From Eutreptiella sp. 'Long Island Sound 2002' (Eukaryota; Euglenozoa; Euglenophyceae; Eutreptiales; Eutreptiaceae), in the NCBI GenBank assembly GCA_964036045.1, contig OZ038382.1:10654235-10718234 (forward strand): a stretch of DNA of 64,000 nt. The letters run 5' to 3'. Numbering within the stretch: position 1 is the stretch's first letter; each line of letters starts with the position of its first letter. A program made the position numbers and the translations under genes. Shown here piece by piece: positions 1-10,830 of the stretch. The notes beneath the pieces were generated by a model. It worked only from the letters and a program-made list of their open reading frames with translations. It ran no database searches and was not told where the DNA came from.

Positions 1-113
1 AGCCCTATGAAAGACCTCCTCAAAAGACCCTCTTGAAGGACCCCAAACATCCCCGAAGGGTCTACCTATTTTGAGCGTGTGGTGACCCTTTTCGGTCCTC
101 AAAAGGGTTCCGT

Positions 114-878
114 TTGACCCACTTCTGCGCAAATGAATGTTTGAGAAGCATAGATCCTTTAGGATGGGTGTTTCGTGGGGACAGGTTTTTAATCCCTTCA
201 GAGGGGTTTCTTCACAAGGTGGTTGTAGGGGATCCCAAATCCTTGCCTGAGTGCCTCGATGACTCAGATGACGATTTTGCGGGTTACCTCAATATGCTTG
301 TCCCGTCAATCAATGATCCATTGCCTCCCCTGCAGCTCCAACGCGTTGTACCATATTTTCCCCCCTGTGTGCCATGTCAACTTACGGTTGCCGCGCCGAG
401 CTGGTGCCTCAAGCACGTCTTTGATAGCTCTCGAATTGCGCAGAGCAAAATCGCTCGTTTGGGCATCACTGTGGACGTAGGATCGCCTTTGGAGCCATGC
501 ACTTTTGACCCCTTTTGGACCCTGTTTTGGCCCAACAATGCGCACTATGACAGTGTCACCAGCTGCGCGCATGTACTGGGCAAGCATATTTGGAGGAAAA
601 CATCAGTGGGCTGCAATACAAGGCACACCCGCTGTGAAATAAAAAGCAGCAGACTGTCGTTCCATACCGTCAACATGCCCTGGGGCACATGCAAAAAATA
701 CCCAAAGGATGCCTCGCGTGCCCCGTGCAGCAAGTTTCTTTCAGGAGGGGGCGCAAATGGAGGAACACAACTGGGAGGCGCAGGGAAACGGACAGTGAAT
801 AGGGCCCAAGGGAGGGTGGCATGTGGGTTTCCATACAGCGGCGTTTGTGGCCCTGTGCATCAGAGGATCTTTACATAA
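114..878 (+). CDS. Unrecognised 254-codon open frame
   Basis: This is the longest open frame in the first 3 kb. The predicted protein has no family I recognise. It has an acidic patch near residue 50 (DDSDDD), scattered Cys and His, and a Gly-rich stretch near residue 215 (SGGGANGG). No ATG is well placed: the frame opens at a non-ATG triplet close to the window edge, so it could be an internal exon or part of an old element. It may also be a chance open frame, because GC-balanced spacer of this kind often gives frames of 60-150 codons, though 254 is long for that. No clear splice sites frame it. Confidence 0.25.
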   Translation: MTHFCANECLRSIDPLGWVFRGDRFLIPSEGFLHKVVVGDPKSLPECLDDSDDDFAGYLNMLVPSINDPLPPLQLQRVVPYFPPCVPCQLTVAAPSWCLKHVFDSSRIAQSKIARLGITVDVGSPLEPCTFDPFWTLFWPNNAHYDSVTSCAHVLGKHIWRKTSVGCNTRHTRCEIKSSRLSFHTVNMPWGTCKKYPKDASRAPCSKFLSGGGANGGTQLGGAGKRTVNRAQGRVACGFPYSGVCGPVHQRIFT

Positions 879-3277
879 GGACCGCCGCCTGGTAACATGA
901 CCAGTGCAAAGTGCCACAGTGTTGCTCAACAATGCAGGTGCAGGCATTGAGGCCACAAAGCTAATTCCCGAGTGAGTTTCGAAATATGAACAGCGTGCAC
1001 CCACAGAACGCTCAGCTAAGCACATTGAGGCAGCGGAGACCTGCATGTGCCTCAGAAAGGAGGGGGATGGCGAGAGACGTAGGCAGATGGTGGCACCAGG
1101 GCCACTCAGTGACATTGTACAGAGAGCCGCTCTCTGTAATTGGGGTGAGATCGGTGACACTTGCCTCCTCAACCGGGGACCCGCCCCCCCCACGAAAACA
1201 ATTGATACGATCCATAGCACCCCCAAAAAACAACAACAATGCAAGCAACCCCATTCACCCTGCCCTGTTCCCTTCTCTTTTCAGATCGTATTGATTGCTT
1301 GGCGCCCCCCCTCATTCCTTGGCTCTCATTTCCCCTATCCTTGGTTTGCCAAGTGACCAGTTGCTCCCTGCAGTCTCACACACAGGTGGCACTGATTCAA
1401 CGCAATATATAAAGACAGCCGCTGTCCTATGAGACTGTAACCAGGGCAACTGCAGTCGGCTATGTGGTAACCAAATCATCAACTGCACAATGCAGCAAGG
1501 GTCACATACACAGTGCCCCCCCCCCCCCCCTGCCTCTACACACCTCGGTCTGTCTCTGTCAACCTCCCCCCCCCTGGTGGCAAAACTAAAGTTCACTGCT
1601 TGGCTTTAGTTTCTCCCGTTCTTGTCTTGACTCCTTCGTTCCGAATGCTGCTGTTGCTCTTGGGTAGGATGAAATGCAGCGTGCAATAATGAGAGCAGGA
1701 CCAAGCAGTTCCCTGCAGCAGGATGGTTCTCCTTCACTTCCACCCCCCTCCAGGACACACACAGGCACAGCAGTATCTCCACCTACTTGAGCTATGAGTG
1801 GTCAGTGATCAGATAGCCTTGCGACTGGATCGTCAGTGCCGCCGCCCAATCGGGCCACCTCGGTAAGGCTCCGGCGACCGCGGGCCCGTAACCACTCGAC
1901 GGCTGCATGCGGACCGAAAACAACCCAGCCCCCCCCCCCCCCCTCCCCCTCTCAGCACTGTGCAGCACTGCAATCTGGTGAACCACTCTGTGCAGGTTTC
2001 CGTGGTGATGGGGAGTCGGAGCGTGCTCGCCCTGCTCCGGTCTTGTACCAACCTTTGGCAAGCTTCCATTCGGCACAATGGCAGTCATATGACTGCCTGG
2101 CACCACAGCTTCCAATGCCATTTATCGCTATTCCCCCGACACAAAGTGATTGGTATCAAAAAAGTAGGACCAGTCTGACGCAGCAAACTAACGAAAATGC
2201 AGGTGCCGAAAAGGGGTGTATGCCCTTCGAATCTTGGGCAAGCTGTATGTTAGAGGGGAGGGGGGGGGGGGGGGTTAGCACCCGGCTCGCGTCATAAGGC
2301 CTTGTCATTCCACAGCAAACACCCTGAATACAGAAAGGGGATCGTGCCAATCGCAACGCGATGTCCTGCAGCACACAGTGCACCCAGGCTCTTGTTTCGG
2401 GTGCGACTCTCCTGGAAAACGCGCTGACCTTCCTTCCGCCACCTGTCTGCCCATGAGACCCCGGGCTCAATGCGGGGCGGGCGACATGATGGAATCTGGC
2501 TACGCTCGAAACTCAAGCAGCACTGGTCGACAAGCAACAGCAGTCGGCCAATGTCGCGCCTTGAGGTGGCGCCCAACCATCTGACACCATCGTCAAGCGA
2601 GGCCCCCACATGCTTGGGACCAAGGCCCACCAGTTCAACACGGCTTTGCAGCGATTTCACAGTGCAGTGGAGCAAAGCCCATCACGTGCAAAGCCTTCTG
2701 CGGCATACCTTTCCCATGCTGTTTACTTGGACCTATTTTCAGGTTTCCCCCCGGCAATTCCTGCCTGGGAAAGCACCGTTCCCTCCAAATTCCGGTTTTG
2801 GCATCTGTCACCGAAGACCGGCACATGTGCCAAACACAACTCGTGTGCAATACCCAACGGGTGTGTCCTTGGGAACAAATAAAGCAGCCCTGTGGCAGAA
2901 GACTGCTGCTGCTGAAGGCGGCCAACGCACATGCACTGCATCTGGAGAGACGGCCCTTGAGGGATATATGGCATGCAATTCTGCGTTTGCACAGGATTGC
3001 CCATGGGAACCAAGCAAGCGGTTGTACAACGGCCTTCACACATCCACAACAGCCCCAAGCACAGACACCCTAGCAAACAAAAAGACTTCGGCTCCCACCA
3101 CTGCACCCGGCGCTAGTGCTGTCGCATGCACGCAGGGGGCGCCTCACCATCCCCCACACCAATGCCGAGAAGAAGAATTTGCAAAACAACAAGAGAGGGG
3201 CAGAGCCTGCATGCGTGCGACTGCAAGGCCGGCCCCTGTTTGACGTCATTTGGGAGCAACGCCGGCCTCTCCCTCTC
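879..3277. other. Spacer with poly-C and poly-G runs
   Basis: I recognise no gene here. The stretch contains C runs near 1516-1530 and 1929-1943 and a G run near 2260-2274. Open frames exist on both strands, but none has a family motif or convincing exon borders. It may include the 3' untranslated region of the minus-strand mTERF gene that ends at 3278. Confidence 0.5.
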
Positions 3278-4389
3278 TCACGTCTGGGAGCACCGCCCAC
3301 CGATTTCAAGGCACCTTCGATCACTCGCCAGCGACTGCCTGCCAATCGCCTGTGCCTGCTGGGCGATGAATGTTGATTTCCAACGCAAGTAATCGTGAAG
3401 GCTTGTCCCTGCGACACGTTCAGCAAACTGCTGATCCTTGGGTGCCAGCATGGTTGCTAAACTACATCCTGTGTTGTTGTTGTTGACGTGCGCTAAGTAG
3501 GCGTATCGAGGCTGGATACGAAGCTTCAAACTGTAGCCAAGGTACGGTGGAAAAGTGTTGACTTCAGATACGCGACGCCCCATTTCCCTTTGCAGAAAGG
3601 CAATCTTCGGGGCGATATTGTTTTCAATGCTGTAGCAAAAAACAGCAGGCATGGCACTCAGCACTTTTCTGGTGTCCACGCCCAGATGCTCCAGGTATGC
3701 AACGGTGCTCTTCAGGTTCTCTGCACTATATCCAAACACTGCTGGCAGCCTGTGCACCACGTTTTGCACATCCACTCCAAGTTCCTCAAGATGTGCGACA
3801 GTCCCCCTCATCTTCTCCATACTACACCCAAGAATAGCTGGATGCCGGTTTACAACTTTTGGTGCATCTACACCAAGCCCCTCAAGGAAGGCAACCGTGC
3901 CCTTTATTCTCTCCATACTGTACCCAAAGGTAGCGGGGTGCCGGTTTATCACTTTTGGTACATCCGCACCAAGATGCCGGAGATACGCAACAGTTCCCTT
4001 CATGTTCTCCACGCGAAGCCCAAACACCTGCGGCAGCACGTTCACCACTTTACGCACATCCACACCAAGCTCCTGAAGGAAGACAAAATTGCCCTGCAGC
4101 TTGTCCAGTCTCACTCCCAACAGAGCTGGGCAACGGATGACAAGTTGCGGTGCATCCAGACCAATTTCTTGCACATAGGCAAAGGCCAGCTGCATGGTCT
4201 TGATGTCAAACCCCACAACAGGTGGATACCGACTGACTACGGTCTTCACATCCAGACCAAGGTCTTCGATACAGTTGGCCAACCCCTGCACCCTCTCAAC
4301 GTCATATCGTTGTACAGCAGGGTACTTCTTCACCACTGTCTTCATGTCAACAGCAAAACAGCGCTTGATCGCCTCATCAATGCCCATAC
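3278..4389 (-). CDS. mTERF-repeat protein, terminal exon
   Basis: This exon encodes about 370 residues made of nine mTERF repeats of 35-36 residues. Examples are GLDVKTVVSRYPPVVGFD, GVDAPKVVNRHPAILGCS and GVDVQNVVHRLPAVFGYS. The repeated pattern is G-(V/L/A)-D followed by a helix and xxPxxxG. Known family members bind organellar nucleic acid in mitochondria or plastids and affect transcription, splicing or ribosome assembly. The exon starts after a good acceptor (read on minus: ccgcctgcag, then GTATGGGC) in phase 1, so the ATG at 4417 lies in the intron and is not the start. One or more 5' exons, presumably with an organelle presequence, lie upstream (above 4390) and I could not find them. 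The stop is TGA at 3278-3280. The tail after the last repeat is basic and ends GRCSQT. Confidence 0.88.
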
Positions 4390-4439
4390 CTGCAGGCGGC
4401 AGTGAGAGATGTGGCATTTAGTGTAGAAATGAATTTGCA

Positions 4440-4477
4440 ACACACACACACATGCACACACACACACACACACACAC
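4440..4477. repeat. CA microsatellite
   Basis: A (CA)n run with one interruption lies in the intron just upstream of the mTERF exon. Confidence 0.9.
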
Positions 4478-5080
4478 GTCAGCTGTCAACAGCAGGAAAC
4501 AGCCAACTCCAGGACACTAAAGCAAGAACAGAAAGCTGCACTTCCTACAGCAGAACTTCACTCCTTACCGCTGGGTCCCATTTCAATTTACATTGGCTCC
4601 TTGCCCCAGGTTGCTTCCGAGGGTTGAGCAGCATTTCTCACCTGTCAGCAGGAGGTCTAGGATTTTAGAGGGGTTCATATCATATCTTGGACTATGTGGC
4701 ACCCAACGGAAAACAGCCGCAAGGGTGGGCAGACTTTCACATGGGGGGGGGGGGCGGAACCTTTCACGGAATAACTCAAGTTATTGAAGAATGTTCCATT
4801 GTCTCCTAACTCTTGCTGCACCAGTAATTTTGGGGGGAAAGTCAATAGAGCCCCTTGGACCCGGCCCCCAAAAAGACTCAATCGACGGGACCCCCCAAAC
4901 CAACCTGGGGACTACCGGTTACAATGGCAGTGGTGCTTGTGCTTGAGGACACTTTGCCCCCACTTGTTTTTGGCCACATGTGTGTAGCGCACCACCATGG
5001 CCTTCAATGATAACCACATGAATTAGGCTTTTGAGTTACAGTGAGAGTCAGACCCAACAAGAAGAGTAAAAACGGGGCCA

Positions 5081-5400
5081 TTCTTTCTCCACAATTATTG
5101 GGCTGTAAAAGGAATGCAAATGGGCAAAGGAGGGACAGTATTCCAAGCCACAGCTCCACACCACCGCCATTTTAGTGGTCCAAAACTGCCATTTCTGCCC
5201 CGGATTTCAGGACGATCATTTTGAAGAACTAGCACGATTGCCGGAGCGCCAACATGGTGCTTCCAAACGGATCCATTCTTTTTCCACTATCATTGGGCCA
5301 TGAAAGGAATGCAATTGGGCAAAGAAGGAGCAGGGCCATGGGCTCCACACCATGGCTGTGTTACAGGTTCAAAGTTGCTATTTCTGCCCCAAATTTAAGG
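5081..5400. repeat. Diverged tandem duplication, ~190-bp period
   Basis: Two segments, about 5081-5220 and 5268-5400, share a series of phrases. They read ttctttctccacaattattg against ttctttttccactatcattg, then ggaatgcaaatgggcaaag against ggaatgcaattgggcaaag, then tgccatttctgccccggatt against tgctatttctgccccaaatt. This is an old local duplication. Open frames across it are probably not coding. Confidence 0.7.
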
Positions 5401-6223
5401 ACCATCGCCCTGAAGACCCATCACAATTGCTGATGTGCCAACCCAGTGCTGACCATGAAGCACATATCAGGGGCCAAGTCCCCTGTGCAAGCAAGGCAAC
5501 ACAGCACAACATGCTGCTGTTGGATTGCACGAGGGTACGGGGGACTGCAACGAAACCATCCATGAACGCCTACTTCCGGGTTCCACAAGCAGGCACAAGG
5601 TACATGGAACACTAGAAAGTACTAGAACTACCCAATATGATACCAACACCCAAGCACACAACTCTGAAATTCAAAAATGGGTTTTTGGCATTTCTGCCAT
5701 CCACCAGTGCAACATTCCGGCCACAGAAAAGGAATGTAGCATCAGTCACAGGTGCACTAGGTTGCAAATAGGCATTGTTGAGTTTTGTTGCGCAAAGATG
5801 TATTGGGTTGGAAAAGCACACACCCCGACAAAAATAGACCGCACACCCCCAGTTCCCTACCATGCTTGCAATAACTGCGATTGTCTGCACATACAACTGA
5901 ATATAATGTGTTGAGAGATCCCCTCCACCCATCGGCCATGCTACTGAGGGTGCTGCCAGCGCACCCAGCATTCGTGCATGCATTCCTTTCTTGGCCCAAC
6001 CATTGTGGAAAAAGAATGGATCTGTGTGGAAGCAGCCAGATAGCCCACTCTTGCCCTTGGCTGGTGAAGGAGGCTGGGAGGTGAACATTTGAGGTGGGAT
6101 ATGTTTGGCCGTTGGTACTTCCCGTTTGGCGCATTTAGTTGTTATGTGCAGGCGTGCCTCCAGGCTGTCTGGGGAAGTGTGTATGGGGGAGGGGAAATGG
6201 GATTTTTTTGGTGGTCTTCAGAG

Positions 6224-6432
6224 TGTTGGCGGGGTGCCTTGGGAGGCGGCGGCTCTCTCGCTGGCATGTCGGGAAGAATCGTGAAAATATCCTCTTTATA
6301 GTTGGGGGATTTCCGACAACATGTCTCTACAGGGTCATTGGCCGTTTTATTGCCATCAGTGTTCTGGTGCCAAGGCACATGATATCATTCTAGCAAGGCA
6401 CAATGGCTATCAACCAGATGAAGGAATGGAAC
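6224..6432 (+). repeat. Dispersed repeat, copy 1 (pair with 7986-8176)
   Basis: About 200 bp match the block at 7986-8176 in the same orientation. Shared phrases include gttggcggggtgcc, ctctctcgctggcatg and a long block starting gggtcattgg. In both copies one frame reads a similar peptide: YCHQCSGAKAHDIILARHNG here and FHCHQWSGARAHDVILASHN there. The shared frame suggests the ancestor was coding, perhaps an element gene or a duplicated exon. I do not recognise the protein. Confidence 0.7.
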
Positions 6433-7018
6433 CTCCAGATATACGCACTGGTTTGGGGTCTCAGGGAGAGATTGCCTACATTGGCTGTTCACAGCTGGTG
6501 GGGAAAAGTAGTTGTGGTGGGTTAGAGTAGTACATTTAGCCCTTTGCTCATAGGTGCTGCTTCTGCCCCTTCGGAATGCTTCACACAACGTCTTCTCAAG
6601 ACGGTGAAATCTGGAGGGTGCTCATCCCCACGGCAGGGCTTCTTTTGAGCAGGGGGGGGGAGGGGGGGAGGGGGTTTTGGACCCAAAACTTGGTGTACCA
6701 AAAATGGCCTGACCAGATTTTCCCTATTGTAAATTTCGTTTTTTCCCACTATGGTCACTTTGGTCTGGGGAGGGGGGGAGGGGGTTTTGGGGGAGGGGTC
6801 CCCCCCCCCTTGGTTTTTAATTATTCTAAAGAAGCCCTGCCCCACGGGGTTCGGATCACCAAGTGTTGCACATCAGTGGTGCGTACCACTTGTAGGCATT
6901 TTGACATGTGGGGGAAAGCGGGGGGGGGGGGGGGGCAATCTCGACCACACCAGAAAAATTGCACTTGGACTCTCCCCAACTTTGAGGTCATGTCTGAATA
7001 CAAACACTTTTTTGGGCC

Positions 7019-7625
7019 TCAGACCAGGGTGTAGTAGAACATCCACAAAGCAATGGCCAGAGTAGGGACCAAACAGCAGAGGACGAATGTACTGTAGTGG
7101 GCAGAATCACCTGCATATCCCTCCCACCAAAACTGCCGCTCACCCCCTCGAGCTCCCCCCCCCCCCCCCCCCCCAAAAAAAGAGTCCCCTCCAGCAAACC
7201 ACAGCAGCACCTGAGTCTTCCTCTTCTTCATGGCCCGTCGACAGTAGAATGGTCCATTGCGAACGACGTTTGCCCTTCCACGGCTGCCACATGACCAGGA
7301 TGCTTACAATCAGCAGTGCTGGCCACACGAGTGTGGACAGCACTGGCCACAAGGGCACGGCACCAGATTGGGCTGGTCCAGAGTCAATGTAAAGTGACTT
7401 AGGCAAGGGACTGGTGGTGGTCCATGAACCTTGTGCCACAGGCAGAGCACGCAGTTGGTAGTATCTGCCCCCTACTGGGCGCGTGATACTGCGAACGGCA
7501 ATGGGTGATTTGACACTTGTGCTGAGCAGTGTCCGGGGCGAGCAGCCCGGTGGCAGGATTGCCACCAGAAGCAGCATCAGCGCTACCGTGGTAGCAGCCA
7601 AGCACGGCCTTGCCCAGCCAGGCAT
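7019..7625 (-). CDS. Plastid-targeted small membrane protein (two exons)
   Basis: Exon 1 is 7211-7625 and exon 2 is 7019-7110, with a 100-bp intron between them: donor gtgctgctg, acceptor gggatatgcag, phase 1, and a 20-nt G run inside on this strand. The joined protein has 168 residues. It has a hydrophobic segment at 9-27 (LAATTVALMLLLVAILPPG), a Ser/Thr/Arg-rich stretch at 31-80, a second hydrophobic segment at about 91-113 followed by KGKRR, an acidic linker (EEEED), and a C-terminal membrane span at about 144-168 (FVLCCLVPTLAIALWMFYYT). Two hydrophobic segments about 60 residues apart around a transit-peptide-like stretch is the class I plastid presequence of euglenids and peridinin dinoflagellates. 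The mature part would be about 30-35 residues with one span, the size of the smallest photosystem or cytochrome b6f subunits. The LVPT motif recalls PsbM, but I cannot assign it. An acceptor-like sequence (gcggatttcag) lies just upstream of the ATG. Confidence 0.72.
7155..7174. repeat. 20-nt poly-C run inside a 100-bp intron
   Basis: The run is poly-G on the transcribed minus strand. It lies within the small intron of the plastid-targeted gene, between donor and acceptor. Confidence 0.9.
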
Positions 7626-7985
7626 GAAGGAGGTCCAGTCAACCGCTGGCTGAAATCCGCAGCATGGATGGCATGCATGGGCCATGTGTCAACAACAGTG
7701 CATTGGACTGAAGAAGACAGCGGTGCCAGCCACTCAAATCTAAACACCCACCCTCTCCCTCTCAGTCTCCCTCGGTCCATCACCTGTCCTCTTGCGCTCA
7801 GCTGCTCTCGACCTCATACTTTTGTCGCGCATTCTGCGAGTTATTGGAACACTGTGTCCAAAGAGAAACACAAATGCAAAAGGCATGTTGACCGCTTGCA
7901 TTAGTCAGTAGGGAGTGTCTGTGTATGTGAGGGGCTGCCAGGTTCTGGGATCTTGCTGGCGAAAGAGAAGTCTACCTCTCCTTCA

Positions 7986-8176
7986 CAACGTTGGCGGGGT
8001 GCCTGGGGAGGCGGCGGATCTCTCGCTGGCATGCTGGGAAAAATCGTGAACCCCACCCCCTACCTGTTTCTCGAGGGTCATTGGCTGTTTCATTGCCATC
8101 AGTGGTCTGGTGCCAGGGCACATGATGTCATTCTGGCAAGCCACAATGGCTATCAATCAGATGAAGGAATGGAATT
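7986..8176 (+). repeat. Dispersed repeat, copy 2 (pair with 6224-6432)
   Basis: Same family and orientation as 6224-6432. This copy is followed directly by a different downstream sequence that holds the open frame ending at 8468. Confidence 0.7.
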
Positions 8177-8194
8177 GCGCAGGTCAGCATAGGA

Positions 8195-8468
8195 GACCTT
8201 ACCTTTATCACCCACCCATCCCCGAGCTTTCCACTTCCTGGCCGACACTGTGGCAATCAAATATGCCCACTGTGAATCAGCAACAGCTGCAAAAATAGAG
8301 GAGGCAAAGAGGGGACGCCTAGTCGCTCAGACGCTTGATTTGGCTGACATGCAGGGGAGTAAAATGGGCCAGTACGTTCTCCATGTGTGTGCCGTACCTG
8401 CCAATGAAGGCCTTGGTGTGATGAAATCTGGACGAACCGTCCGTGTTAGCAAGCAAAATCCCAAGTGA
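8195..8468 (+). CDS. Hypothetical exon or element ORF
   Basis: An open frame of about 90 codons ends at a stop at 8466-8468 and has protein-like composition: FHFLADTVAIKYAHCESATA, then KIEEAKRGRLVAQTLDLADM, then GQYVLHVCAVPANEGLG. I recognise no family. A start is not clear; the frame is open upstream, and an AG at about 8230 could be an acceptor. It follows a copy of the 6.2/8.0-kb repeat, so it may belong to a duplicated or mobile gene. Confidence 0.35.
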
Positions 8469-9968
8469 ACAACCCCACTGTGGGGTCAAGGCTTTTTTTG
8501 GCTACCGGGGATGGGGGGGGGGGGGGCTGAAACTGGAACCACCCACCCTTTGACCTCTGAAAAAATGTACAAAACCGCTGTCCTGCTGGAGGGTAATTCA
8601 CAAAAACAAGAGGACCCCTAAACGGACAAATGGTGCCAGGGCCAAATATTGCCCTACCCAGGAATTAAAGCCATAACACCCCATTAATGGACCATGAGGA
8701 GCTAAGTTCCATTTCCACTGCTCCTAAGCCATTGTGTGACTTGTTTGATTGTTTGGTTGTTTGGGGTGGCAACATTTTCTATGGAAGCTTCCACCAGGTC
8801 AAGTTCCCAAAGTTCCCCAAGCAACAAAATTCTTGGGCACTTCAGGCATCAGTGAATTCAGAGTGCAGTCATCTGTCAAATTAGTCTTGGTTGGACGATG
8901 GGATGGGGGGGGGTGGAAGCCCTTTTCCAGACCCTGACCCTGGGCCCTCTTGGCAGGGGCGCTTTGGGTCCTGCCAAGAACCTCCTTTACTGGACTCCCC
9001 ACCCTTTCCAGGAGGGCTCTTTGGGCCAGTGCCCACAGAGGCTCTAGACGACTGCTGTTAATCCTTGGAACCATGGGCAGTGAGGGTTTTGCATGACTGG
9101 GCGCCACATGGCAATCAAATCATAATGTGGCAGCAGGAGGAGGGTGATAGAATCAAATTCTTTGAGGCACACTGCAGGTAAAAAACCACTTTTAATATGA
9201 GCCCTGCCAAAGGAACCCCGTTCTGAAACATCCCAAGGATTTTGAGGGTTTGAGGGGCTCCCTAGCCCCCCCCCCCCTCCTCCCAACAAATACTTTGTTT
9301 ACAGTCCTTGCTTGGAGGCCGGTTGGGTATCACCATCAACTGGCAGCTGCCAGTCTGAATCTGGTGTCCAAGTACCAACACTGTTGTGTGCATGTGCTCA
9401 TTGAAGGCAGATTCCATAACTCCAAACACGTTGGTGGCATGGTGTGAATTAGGTGGCCAAAATTAGGTGTAGCAAACAATGATGGGCAATAGCAACAGAT
9501 TGATGCTTCCCAACAGGGTGGTCTCACTATTGGCCTGTTCTCAAGGCTTTTGAGACTTTGGGTGCCCTCGAAGTGGGGGCTTTGGAACCACACAGCTGCA
9601 AATATGGCCCAATATGAGCAGATATTTATGAGCATTACAATTTGGGGGGTGTTGTTGCACGGTGCGTGCACAGTTCAATCTTTTTGGAATGTTCACCCAA
9701 TGCTTACCCAGTTGAACGGCCCCCACAGAACTACACCCAGGGTCCCAATTTCTGCACCCTGTGGCCCTTGCTAGCATATCAGGAATTTTTAATTTTCAGT
9801 CTGATGCTAGTCACAGGTCCTAGGGTCCTATTTTCTGCACCTTGCAGCTCTTGCTGGTACCCCCACACGAGAGCTGCAAGGTGGAGAAATTGGGACCCCG
9901 GGACCTGTGACAAGCATGAGACTAAAAATTAAAAATTCCTGGTGTAGTTGGGGGGCTGGGGGCTTTCA
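8469..9968. other. Spacer without recognised gene
   Basis: There are poly-G runs near 8511-8526 and 8903-8912 and a C run near 9267-9278. The segment 9780-9935 contains an imperfect dyad: (cac)aggtccYagggtccYat, gcaccttgcagctctt and their approximate complements on the other side. No gene is supported. Confidence 0.45.
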
Positions 9969-10819
9969 GGGGGAGTATCCGCACCGCGCGCGCACCGCGT
10001 TAGGTATTTGAACAACTTCCCTAGGAGACGGTCTACTGGGAGAGGAGTTGTAAATGGTACGTGGTGGGCTCTTGAGGATTACCATTCCCCCACCTTTCTC
10101 TCCTCTCAGCCATTCTACACAAATGTCGTCACTTCATAGCATACCCCTTGGGTCATCCTGTCCCTAAACCCTTCACCTTTTGTGCACCTTTTGTGGTTGG
10201 CCCACCCACTTTTCTCTCAGCCATTCTACACAAATGTCGTCACTTCTCTCTGGATGTATGCTGTTATTTCCTGGTGGTCTCCGTATGGTCACTGTTATTT
10301 CCTGATGGGCTCTGGATGGATGCTGTTATTCCCTGGTGGTCTCTGGATGGTCACTGTTATTTCCTGATGGTCTCCGGACGTGTTTCTTCGTTTGTTGGGG
10401 ATGGTCCGTGAACGTGGATGCGTGGGGCCGGTGCACGGGGATGCTCCACAACTCTGCCATCTACCTCATAGCGGATGGCCACGAACTCTCCACACGCGGA
10501 GGGAGCCAGCACTGTTGCTAGCACCGTCTTGCCAGTTGAGCGGGTGTACAGGACTAACACCCCTGCATGAAGCCATGAGAGAGACATAGAGTTGTTCAAA
10601 CAAGGGGACATAATTCTGCCATGAAATTTTGAAACCAACAGGCCTACTAACAAGCGAACATGACAAAAGACATTGCAAAAGCAAAAGCAAGGCACACATG
10701 CAGATTGGGGATGGCTTGGCTCCCCAAAATGGGCGCAGTTGCCTCTAAACTGGCTGAAAGGGTCTACGGAACAACCCCAGTACCTGCACCGCGCGCGCAC
10801 CGCGTCTGATACTCCCCCT
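9969..10819. mobile_element. 851-bp inverted-repeat element with one small domain ORF
   Basis: The ends are short inverted repeats: GGGGGAGTATC at 9969-9979 and GATACTCCCCC at 10808-10818. Inside each end sits a copy of gcaccgcgcgcgcaccgcgt in the same orientation. Both terminal regions recur at 18545-18742, where the left block (ggtatttga, ctaggaRaYggtc, gaggagtt, atggtac) and the right block (tacggaacaRcccc, gcacc) are joined with the middle removed. The middle, present only here, contains the minus-strand open frame with the RSTGK domain. This is the pattern of a longer element and its deletion derivative. No transposase motif is visible, so mobility would depend on another source. Confidence 0.7.
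10360..10559 (-). CDS. RSTG(E/K)-domain exon or ORF, copy 1
   Basis: After an acceptor-like sequence (read on minus: ggcttcatgcag) the frame reads LVLYTRSTGKTVLATVLAPS, then CGEFVAIRYEVDGRVVEHP and a Pro-rich tail. The beta-rich pattern V-x-Y-x-R-S-T-G-x-x-V-x-A-T-V, followed by a second half with a Tyr and a charged strand, resembles a small SH3/Tudor-like barrel. That comparison rests on pattern only. The same pattern recurs at about 10910-11110 (minus) and 58903-59196 (plus). This copy lies inside the 9969-10819 element. The frame stays open to 10800 upstream, but that part does not look like protein. Confidence 0.5.
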
Positions 10820-10830
10820 CAACATCCACT

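Larger units (their letters stand above)
4478..7018. other. Spacer or intron without recognised gene
   Basis: This stretch should contain the missing 5' exon(s) of the minus-strand mTERF gene. I saw no exon that clearly joins to it. It holds a G run at 4743-4754, the diverged duplication at 5081-5400, one member of the 6.2/8.0-kb repeat pair, and G-rich or C-rich tracts at 6650-6810 and 6920-6935. Confidence 0.5.

Noticed and set aside
3590-4421. Plus-strand frames opposite the mTERF exon
   Set aside because: They are shadows of the repeat-coding minus strand.
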